Shown here: positions 1 to 6,119 of the stretch, piece after piece
Position numbering within the stretch: the first letter of the stretch is position 1
How the letters are laid out: each line of letters starts with the position of its first letter
Source of the DNA: an uncultured Lachnospiraceae bacterium
GTDB lineage: Bacteria; Bacillota_A; Clostridia; Lachnospirales; Lachnospiraceae
Length of the DNA: 6,276 nt
Assembly: GCA_910585655.1 (NCBI GenBank)
Contig: CAJUFW010000164.1
Span: 1,341 to 7,616, forward strand
Direction of reading: 5' to 3'
Made by a program: the position numbers and the translations under genes
The notes under the pieces: generated by a model
The model's database searches: none
What the model was told of the DNA's origin: nothing
What the model saw: only the letters and a program-made list of their open reading frames with translations

Positions 1-30
1 CTGGAGTTCAGACGTGTGCTCTTCCGATCT
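1..30 (+). other. Illumina TruSeq adapter remnant (artefact)
   Basis: Bases 1-30 match the 3' 30 bases of the standard Illumina TruSeq read-2/index adapter and end exactly at its terminal CTTCCGATCT. This is library-construction sequence, not genome. Biological sequence starts at base 31. Any translation running through this stretch, such as one from the GTG at base 14, gains about six artificial residues (MCSSDL). Confidence 0.98.
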
Positions 31-31
31 G

Positions 32-1054
32 GTTACTTTTGTTACATTGAATATTCTGGAAAATTCGGTTCCTAAGGCTGTTAATGCTGTTACTGTTGCA
101 AATAAGAAGATATCTGCAGGCGAGAATATGGCTATTATTTCCGGACATAGTGTTACTATCAAAGCTAGTGATTTAACGCTTTTGGATCAACATGGTAAGC
201 CATTTAGTGCATGGGATATTTCAGAGAATAAGCCTTTAAATATCAAGGTTGCGGTAAAAGCGGATGACCAGACAAAGAGCATTAGTGCAACTGGTGCTGC
301 TATAAGTTCTGGTGCTATTATAGTAACTAGTCCAAGTACTCCTTTAGTTACCATTACAGGAACTGGTGTTGCTGGTACTATCACCTTTACAATTGGTGAT
401 CGCTCCTGCACGATGAATATAACCAGTACAGATATAACCGATGTAGGCAGCGATGTTAGCATTACTGTTCCAGATATGATGTATCAAGGTACAGAGGCTG
501 AGATTACTGTGAATACTGCTGATGGAGCAGAGGTACCAACAGAGCAGTATTTCATTTTGGATGATCACAAGGGAAGTGCTAATAACAAGATTAAAGCTCC
601 TGAACTTGCAACTGGTCCAGCTGTAGAAGTAGTAGAGAAAACCTTTACTATTACAGTAACTGTAAATGGAAAAGACTACAAACAGGAAGTGAAATACTCC
701 AATGCTACACCTGTAGTTGCATCGGCCACCAAGAAATTAGGTGCTGCTGTATCTGCTAGTGCATCTGCTGTCAGTGGTGCTGCAACTGGTCTTAAATTAG
801 CTGATTTGCAGGATTTGATTACCGTTAAAAATCAGTATGAAGGTACAGCTGGAGTTACTACTGGAGATGCAATCCGGGCAAAGGTTACTGTTACAAAGAC
901 AAATGGAAACGATGCTACTGCTACTCATGTAACATATAATAACACAGCTAACGTAGTAGTTGAAAATCTGGTAAAAGGTGATAAAGTTACGATTGAATAT
1001 ACTTTTAAAGGTACAACTTACACCTCTAAACAGACATTCACGGTTGTTGACTAA
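32..1054 (+). CDS. Surface/S-layer-like protein with Ig-like domains, C-terminal fragment (5' truncated by contig edge)
   Basis: This is the 3' part of a large secreted or surface protein. The frame is open from the first insert base to TAA at 1052-1054, and the apparent GTG start at 14 lies in adapter, so the true N-terminus (signal peptide and any wall anchor) is missing. The composition is rich in Thr, Val, Ala and Ser with alternating beta-strand patterning and almost no Cys, typical of bacterial Ig-like domains. Three modules can be seen. An Ig-like domain carries LLDQHG at 179-196. A middle domain begins at TDITDV (about 428-445). The last domain runs from ATPVV (704-718) through an Ala/Ser-rich stretch (about 719-795) and ITVKNQY (about 818-838) to FTVVD. 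The same module order ends the minus-strand gene at 3123-5834, so the two are paralogues. A terminator follows at once. No LPXTG, SLH or dockerin motif is visible in the part present. The exact role (S-layer, adhesin or scaffold) is not determined. Confidence 0.85.
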   Translation, partial: VTFVTLNILENSVPKAVNAVTVANKKISAGENMAIISGHSVTIKASDLTLLDQHGKPFSAWDISENKPLNIKVAVKADDQTKSISATGAAISSGAIIVTSPSTPLVTITGTGVAGTITFTIGDRSCTMNITSTDITDVGSDVSITVPDMMYQGTEAEITVNTADGAEVPTEQYFILDDHKGSANNKIKAPELATGPAVEVVEKTFTITVTVNGKDYKQEVKYSNATPVVASATKKLGAAVSASASAVSGAATGLKLADLQDLITVKNQYEGTAGVTTGDAIRAKVTVTKTNGNDATATHVTYNNTANVVVENLVKGDKVTIEYTFKGTTYTSKQTFTVVD

Positions 1055-1073
1055 TATGCTCACTCCATGACAG

Positions 1074-1106
1074 AAAGGGATTGGCTTTCGAGCCAGTCCC
1101 TTTTTT
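1074..1106 (+). terminator. Rho-independent terminator after gene 1
   Basis: A 13-bp stem (1074-1086 with 1091-1103, one G-T wobble at T1081-G1096) closes on a TTCG tetraloop at 1087-1090 and runs into six T residues at 1101-1106. It starts 20 bases after the gene 1 stop. The opposite strand has only a short T-run, so it should work mainly in the plus direction. It separates transcription of gene 1 from the ligase-like gene. Confidence 0.93.
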
Positions 1107-1120
1107 CATCAAATATCAAG

Positions 1121-1150
1121 TGAACAATGTATTTGGTATATTCTTATAAA
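1121..1150 (+). promoter_or_regulatory. Possible promoter for the O-antigen-ligase-like gene
   Basis: Gene 2 lies behind a strong terminator, so it probably has its own promoter in the 91-base AT-rich gap 1107-1197. The best pair found by eye is TGAACA (1121-1126) and TATAAA (1145-1150) with an 18-base spacer. The -35 match is weak (4 of 6). Other AT-rich hexamers, such as TTGGTA at 1133, cannot be excluded. The rest of the gap shows no other structure. Confidence 0.25.
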
Positions 1151-1197
1151 AAAGTAGAAATAATAAGAGAAAATATTATAAAATTGGTAAAAATAAA

Positions 1198-3030
1198 ATG
1201 AAACTAGTTCGTAAAATTACAGATACTTTTTCTTTTTATTGTCAGGCAATACTATATTTTTTGCTTGCTTTGCTTCCCCTTGTTGTTTATGCAGTTCCTT
1301 ATGATACTTCTCATATCCCCAATACGGAATATGGAGGAAAGGAGCATTCTTTAGATTTATTTCTAAAGGCAAAAGGGATATTATTTCTGGTGCTGGCAAT
1401 AGGTTCTTTCCTTCTGGCTAGTATGCTTTTATTAAAAGAAAAACAAGGATTTTTAAAACACAGGAAGCAGCAAGAACCAAACTTCGAAGCAAAACAGCAA
1501 ACAGGTAGATTATGTATTGAGCAGGTTCTTTTTGGTATTTATGCTCTTCTTTGCCTGCTTTCTTATCTCCTTTCAGATAATAAACAATTAGGGATAAGCG
1601 GAGCTATCGAACAAAATGAGACCATTTTAGTGTTGTTGGGTTATGCTGCCGTAGGATATTCCTTTAGCATACTAATACAAAGGCATAATTTATTTCCTAC
1701 CATATGCAAAGCATTAAGCATAAGCTGTCTGCTTCTTATAACAGTCAGCCTGTTCCAGTTTTTCTCCCATGATTTACTTCAGTATTCCTTGGTTCAGGCT
1801 CTTGTGCTTCCTTCCAAACTTAGTGAAACAGGAATTCCACTCGTCTTGCAGTCAGACGTAGACACCTCCCATCGGGTTTACGCGACTTTATACAATCCGA
1901 ATTATCTGGGTGTCTATGGAAATCTAGTTTTGCCTATTTTGTTTTTCTTTTTGGCAAAAACGAAAAAAAGCTGGAAGAAAGCAATTCTTTTGGTAGAGCT
2001 TTTCCTGTTTTTTTGTATTTTATTGCTCTCGGGCTCCAAAACGTTCCTGATTGTTTTTGTTCTGCAACTTATTCTGGTAGGAATCGTTTTGATTTTTCGT
2101 GCGAGGCATTTTCTTTCTATAATGACCGGGCTGTCAGGTGGGCTGTTTCTTATCTTTTTGTCCTATACTGGTTTTTCTGGAAATCAGCCAATTACACAGT
2201 TAAAAACAGCACTTACCCCTGAATATGCAGAAGGGAATCTGGAAGATATTCAGATTCAAGAGAATAACATTTTGATAAAGTATGGAGACTATGAGTTGCT
2301 CCTGACCTTCTCTATAAAAGAAAAAGATAGCTGGATTCAGGTTCTAAATTCAAATGGAACGGAATTAGACTATCAAATCAATCAAGAGGGAACATTTTGT
2401 TCCAAGAAGCCAGAACTATCTGAACTATACTTTTATGCAGGCAAAATGGAAGAACGTTATATTTGTGTTGCTATGATAGATGGAATACCTTGGTATTTTT
2501 CCAATGAAGAAAAAGGAAGGGGATATGTTTTCCTTACTCCCTCTGGAAAGGAAACCATCATTCAGAAAGCGCCAGAAGGATTGCCCGGTTATGAACGCCT
2601 GGCTAGTGGCAGGGGTTATATTTGGAGCAAGAGTATTCCATTATTAAAAAATAATCTTTTGTTGGGTCAGGGATCAGAGACATTTTTGCTCCAATTTCCA
2701 CAAAATGATTATGTAGCAGCAGCAAAGGCAGGTTATTATAATATAATTGTCAGTCGTCCACACAATGCCTACCTACAAATCGGAATACAGACAGGAGTTC
2801 TTTCTTTATTGACCTATGTCCTTTGTTTTTTGGTATATGTGTTACGTACCAGTATTTCCCTGTGGAAAAAGAAAAAATTTCAGAAAAATGATTGGATACG
2901 AGTATCTATTTTGATTTCTCTTATTGGATACATGATTTGTATGCTAGTAAATGATTCCTTAGTGGTGACAGCTCCACTTTATTGGGTGTTATTAGGTTGT
3001 GGAATTGGATTGAATCAAAAAGAAAAATAA
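1198..3030 (+). CDS. O-antigen ligase / Wzy-like polytopic membrane glycan transferase
   Basis: This looks like a member of the WaaL/Wzy superfamily, integral membrane enzymes that move an undecaprenyl-linked glycan onto an acceptor (lipid, protein or another repeat unit) on the outer face of the cytoplasmic membrane. About 12 membrane segments are visible: roughly residues 13-33, 58-80, 107-126, 142-162, 168-190, 239-254, 260-277, 280-300, 305-324, 531-550, 568-586 and 590-605. Family-like motifs are YNPNYLGVYGN (232-242), SGRGYIWSKSIPLL with LLGQGSETF (470-496), and RPHNAYLQ (520-527), where R520 and H522 are candidate catalytic residues. Residues about 330-480 form a large hydrophilic, beta-rich insertion in the external loop before the HN motif, which makes the protein longer than many relatives. 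ATG 1198 is the only usable start: an in-frame TAA lies at 1147-1149 with no ATG, GTG or TTG between. No good Shine-Dalgarno precedes it. Its place between two surface-protein genes suggests an S-layer glycan:protein transferase like WsfB, but a polysaccharide polymerase remains possible. Confidence 0.88.
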   Translation: MKLVRKITDTFSFYCQAILYFLLALLPLVVYAVPYDTSHIPNTEYGGKEHSLDLFLKAKGILFLVLAIGSFLLASMLLLKEKQGFLKHRKQQEPNFEAKQQTGRLCIEQVLFGIYALLCLLSYLLSDNKQLGISGAIEQNETILVLLGYAAVGYSFSILIQRHNLFPTICKALSISCLLLITVSLFQFFSHDLLQYSLVQALVLPSKLSETGIPLVLQSDVDTSHRVYATLYNPNYLGVYGNLVLPILFFFLAKTKKSWKKAILLVELFLFFCILLLSGSKTFLIVFVLQLILVGIVLIFRARHFLSIMTGLSGGLFLIFLSYTGFSGNQPITQLKTALTPEYAEGNLEDIQIQENNILIKYGDYELLLTFSIKEKDSWIQVLNSNGTELDYQINQEGTFCSKKPELSELYFYAGKMEERYICVAMIDGIPWYFSNEEKGRGYVFLTPSGKETIIQKAPEGLPGYERLASGRGYIWSKSIPLLKNNLLLGQGSETFLLQFPQNDYVAAAKAGYYNIIVSRPHNAYLQIGIQTGVLSLLTYVLCFLVYVLRTSISLWKKKKFQKNDWIRVSILISLIGYMICMLVNDSLVVTAPLYWVLLGCGIGLNQKEK

Positions 3031-3037
3031 GGAAAAG

Positions 3038-3091
3038 AAAAAGAACTGCTACAAGGAAGTTTTGAAGCCACCCTGTAGCAGTCGCTTTTTT
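3038..3091. terminator. Bidirectional terminator between convergent genes
   Basis: A perfect 9-bp stem, ACTGCTACA (3045-3053) with TGTAGCAGT (3074-3082), can extend through a small internal loop by pairing AAAAAG (3038-3043) with CTTTTT (3085-3090). The right side gives a T-run for the plus-strand gene ending at 3030. The A-rich left side becomes a T-rich tail on the minus strand for the gene ending at 3123. The gap between the two stop codons is only 92 bases, so one shared hairpin is the likely arrangement. Confidence 0.85.
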
Positions 3092-3122
3092 AGATTTTAT
3101 AGTTCGAGCATAAGCATTTTCC

Positions 3123-5834
3123 TTAATGTCCAAGTGCATCCAATCTCTGTTGATCCAGCGTAGCCTTTAACCCACTCGTAACAAGATTATCTGTTTTGGT
3201 ATTATAGGAAATACCGTTTGTAGTTAAGATTGCCTCTGTGTCTGCACCAACTGTAACCAGAACATCTTTTGAAACTGTCACACCATTAGAAGAATCTTTT
3301 GCTGTAATGGTAAGTACAAATGTATCACCACGTTCTGCACCGCTTATATTGGTGTTGAAGGAATCATTCTGATCAACAGTAAAGTTATTATCTGCAAAGC
3401 CGTCACTTTCCTGTATGCTGGAAATCCTGTATGTGATGGTAGCGCCCGTAGGTGTTGTATTATCTAACATCATAGATTTTCCATATTGATTTTCGATGAC
3501 ACAAGTTCCTGCATAACCATGACCAGCCCACCATCCAAGAGAACCATGGTTTGCATACTGTTCAATTTTTGCCATAATATCAGATGCACGAATAACAGTC
3601 TTAGTCGGATTGATAGTAATGGTATCTGGTGCGTTAATCTTTGTAACAACCGGTGCTGCATCTGAAATTACAATATTTTTGTTTACAGCAGCAATGTTGA
3701 TAGCAAATGGAGAAGCTGCTGTTACAGCACTGGTAGTCAGTGGTAATACAGTACCGGCTAGAACACCGCTCGGATCATTTTCGTTAGCGAAAACTTTATA
3801 AACGCGTACAGTAATGATATCCGAAGTGTCTTTTCTTACATAATTTGCAGCATTCGCATTGTATAAATCCGAATACTTAATTGCGTCTTTGTCGGCAAAT
3901 GTAATAGCTGTACCTGTCAGGGAAATCGCTCCATTTGTAGAAGAAACCTTATTTCCTTTTACGGTATAATATCCGGCTGGGATAGTTACAGTGTTTCCAT
4001 TATACGTACCAGTTACGACAACATTTTGTTCATAGCCAGGGTTAATTGCTGCACTGCTCACATTCTCCATAATTTTGCCGCTGATATCTGTTCCAGCCAC
4101 ACCTGTAATATCAGGAGTTTTATCGGTTTCTACATATAATTTATTGAAATCCTTTACAGCAAAATTTCTGACCTGAGAAATATCCACTACTGTAAAATTC
4201 TTTTTATATTCTGTAGAAACGGTTTCGTATACATTAGCATTGCTACCAGAGGTTGCTGCCTTGGCAATTGCAAATGTGAAGATATTGCCAGCGGCACTAT
4301 TTGTAATTTTTGTATTTGTAATAAAGGTAGCATTTCCATTTGTCTGGATTCCACCATAGCTAAGGCTCTTAGGATGAGTCGATATTTGTAAAGGTGTTGC
4401 ATTGATTGCGCCATTGGTGGTTTCGTTAATCGTAGAAGTAATACCTGCATGAGATACTTCAACCAGTCCGCCATTTCCTGTATAGCTCATAACTACATCA
4501 TACTTATAGCCGGAGAAATCCATTCCCTTCAGTCCACCGTCTTTAGCAGCTTCAAAGAAATTATTGTCTCCTATCATAACTCTTCCATACTGATCCCGGA
4601 AGGTAAAGTCATCTAGACCAAGCCTCTTCATCGTGCCTTCTACCATAACAGAATCAACCTTAACAGCTTCAATGGAATCAGGGCGAGCTTTGTCGCTGAT
4701 GGATAACAGTAAGCTATCAGTTCCTCCACTGACTACAACAGCAGTAATCGAGATCGTACGATCGATTCCGTCTGTAGTTTCAGAATAAGCCCAGCCATTC
4801 AAGCCTTGATATTTGGTATTGTCAGAATATAAAAGCTTTGCAGTTCCGTCATCCTCTTCTGCTAACTTAACTACACCGTCAGAAGTATTAAAGGTTAATT
4901 GGTTCAAATTATCTGCCAATGTTACAAAATTTGTGATTTCTTCTCCATTCTGATCCAATGCCCTAAATGGAATTTCAACATTTGCTTCACCGTCAGAAAC
5001 AACATCAACCGGAGAACTCATTGCAAAACTGGTTAAAATTTGATTCTGCCCTACTACAAAATTTTTCTTTGTCTGCTTACCAGTTTTGGTAGCAATCGCT
5101 GTAATATTTACTTCGCCACCACGATCAACAAATTGTCCTGGTGCTACCATAACAGCATTATACTCATGACCCTCTACTACAATTGTAGTTTTAACAGTAG
5201 AGGTATTGTTTTTAATTTCACTGACCAGTAATACGTTGTCAGAAATAAAGGTTGCCTCATCTGGTAATTCAGCACTTGGTGTAAAGAAGTTTCCGTTTTG
5301 ATCAAGAGCATCAAATACTAAGTAATATTCCCCACTCTTAAAACCAATCGGAAGAGAATCACGCAACGTTGCCGTGTTTTTCTTTACAAAGCCAATCATT
5401 TCTACGCTATCCAATGCCTGTTCAGCGCCAACGGTCAAAGTAGCATTGACAGATTTTCCAGTTTTGGCATATACACCAGTTACATAAATCTGTTCTCCAT
5501 AAGTAAAGGCCTTATCGTCCGTTCTCTTTAAGGTCAGCTTACCAATGCCTCTGTCGTTCCGCTCTGGAGCGCCGCAGCTTGTAGACCACTGGATGCTGGT
5601 AGATGCCGTTAAATCTTCTCCATACTGGTCTAAAACCTTATAGTATACAAATGCTCTTGCAGCTGCTTCGTCCTTAGCGGAATTCGGTCCTAATGTTCCC
5701 CGACCAGTCAAAGCAACATCATTTAAAATCTGAATATCTGCAACATATTGATTTTCAATTTCTACACTCTTTTCAGATTTTTTGGTCGTATCAGCCTTAG
5801 AAGCGGCAGTAAGTGTATAAGTACCTGCCATCAT
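3123..5834 (-). CDS. Large S-layer-like surface protein with tandem Ig-like DQ[YN]G repeats (N-terminus unresolved)
   Basis: The protein reads 903 residues from the only conventional start (tandem ATGs at 5834 and 5831). That start is probably not real: MMAGTYTLTA is the closing strand of an Ig-like domain that begins upstream, and there is no Shine-Dalgarno. No signal peptide, SLH domain, LPXTG or C-terminal membrane anchor is visible. Four successive beta domains carry LDQYGEDLT (68-76), LDQNGNFFT (177-185), LDQNGEEIT (293-301) and RDQYGRVMI (413-421), spaced 109-120 residues apart. Linkers include paired AKTGKSVN and TKTGKQTK (123-130, 249-256). A spacer domain starts at VVDISQV (549-555). 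The last domain runs from AAPVV (726-730) through ENQYGKSMM (781-789) to VLVTVG (858-863), followed by a polar tail of about 40 residues ending DALGH. Only two Cys are present (87 and 778). The last three modules match the end of gene 1. Most likely it is an extracellular structural or adhesive protein; no enzymatic motif is seen. Confidence 0.8.
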   Translation of the reverse strand: MMAGTYTLTAASKADTTKKSEKSVEIENQYVADIQILNDVALTGRGTLGPNSAKDEAAARAFVYYKVLDQYGEDLTASTSIQWSTSCGAPERNDRGIGKLTLKRTDDKAFTYGEQIYVTGVYAKTGKSVNATLTVGAEQALDSVEMIGFVKKNTATLRDSLPIGFKSGEYYLVFDALDQNGNFFTPSAELPDEATFISDNVLLVSEIKNNTSTVKTTIVVEGHEYNAVMVAPGQFVDRGGEVNITAIATKTGKQTKKNFVVGQNQILTSFAMSSPVDVVSDGEANVEIPFRALDQNGEEITNFVTLADNLNQLTFNTSDGVVKLAEEDDGTAKLLYSDNTKYQGLNGWAYSETTDGIDRTISITAVVVSGGTDSLLLSISDKARPDSIEAVKVDSVMVEGTMKRLGLDDFTFRDQYGRVMIGDNNFFEAAKDGGLKGMDFSGYKYDVVMSYTGNGGLVEVSHAGITSTINETTNGAINATPLQISTHPKSLSYGGIQTNGNATFITNTKITNSAAGNIFTFAIAKAATSGSNANVYETVSTEYKKNFTVVDISQVRNFAVKDFNKLYVETDKTPDITGVAGTDISGKIMENVSSAAINPGYEQNVVVTGTYNGNTVTIPAGYYTVKGNKVSSTNGAISLTGTAITFADKDAIKYSDLYNANAANYVRKDTSDIITVRVYKVFANENDPSGVLAGTVLPLTTSAVTAASPFAINIAAVNKNIVISDAAPVVTKINAPDTITINPTKTVIRASDIMAKIEQYANHGSLGWWAGHGYAGTCVIENQYGKSMMLDNTTPTGATITYRISSIQESDGFADNNFTVDQNDSFNTNISGAERGDTFVLTITAKDSSNGVTVSKDVLVTVGADTEAILTTNGISYNTKTDNLVTSGLKATLDQQRLDALGH
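4185..5768 (-). repeat. Four diverged tandem Ig-like protein repeats within the surface protein
   Basis: Residues about 23-550 of the gene 3 product (numbered from ATG 5834) consist of four diverged beta-domain repeats. Each has a central [FLI]-x-x-x-DQ[YN]G core, at nucleotides about 5630, 5303, 4955 and 4595 on the minus strand, and most end in a V-x-V/VVG-type closing strand followed by a short linker. The repeats are recognisable in protein only; at DNA level they are too diverged for obvious slippage or recombination. The fourth is longer (about 165 residues) and is the one with a counterpart in gene 1. Confidence 0.6.
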
Positions 5835-6116
5835 CTTTGCAGTAGTAGTAATAGTTGCAATTGTTTTATCCTCATTCCAGACAATATTGCTGGTAGGAAC
5901 CGTTTTGTTTCCACGGGTAACAGTTAAAGTAACGTCATCGGTATCTACTGGAGTAGCAAAGGTAGCAGTTAAAACGTTAACCTTGGTAGCCTTTAACTCT
6001 GTGATCCCAACACCTTCAGTAACGACTACTTTTATCTTTCCTTCCCGGAAATACTTGTTTTTCCGTACGTTTGCCAGAGTGCTTTGGTTGGCAACGATTG
6101 TGACAGAATGGACTTC
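5835..6116 (-). other. Start-less upstream coding extension of the surface-protein gene
   Basis: The frame of the 3123-5834 gene stays open for 94 more codons, up to a TAG at 6117-6119. The conceptual product continues the protein naturally: GITELKATKVNVL, then TATFATPVDTDDVTLTVTRG, then IVWNEDKTIATITTTAK leading into MMAGTYTLTA. This has the strand pattern of an S-layer Ig-like domain, in which V-x-F-x-x-P-V-D is followed by W-x-x-D-K-T and A-G-T-Y-T. The stretch contains no ATG, GTG or TTG in frame. The 30 or so codons nearest the TAG are less clearly coding, though KIKVVVTEG could be the last strand of a preceding domain. Possible readings are a 5'-deleted pseudogene, a silent recombination cassette, or a base error or chimeric join between about 6040 and 6119. 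Confidence 0.7.
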
Positions 6117-6119
6117 CTA

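Noticed and set aside
14..31. GTG at base 14 as the start of the first gene
   Set aside because: It lies in adapter sequence, so the resulting MCSSDL N-terminus is artificial.
187..1063. Minus-strand open frames opposite gene 1
   Set aside because: They are antisense shadows of a Thr/Val-rich gene, with no start signals or domain features.
2921..3139. Minus-strand 72-codon frame over the gene 2 end and the terminator
   Set aside because: It runs through the terminator hairpin and the ends of both convergent genes. Its composition follows from antisense membrane codons.
3610..5231. Plus-strand small frames within gene 3 (3610-3801 and 5040-5231)
   Set aside because: They lie fully inside the large minus-strand gene and have no ribosome binding site or recognisable protein features.
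5829..5834. Tandem ATG codons as the true start of the minus-strand surface protein
   Set aside because: They fall inside the closing strand of an Ig-like domain, have no Shine-Dalgarno, and leave the protein without an export signal. They are kept only as the formal CDS boundary.
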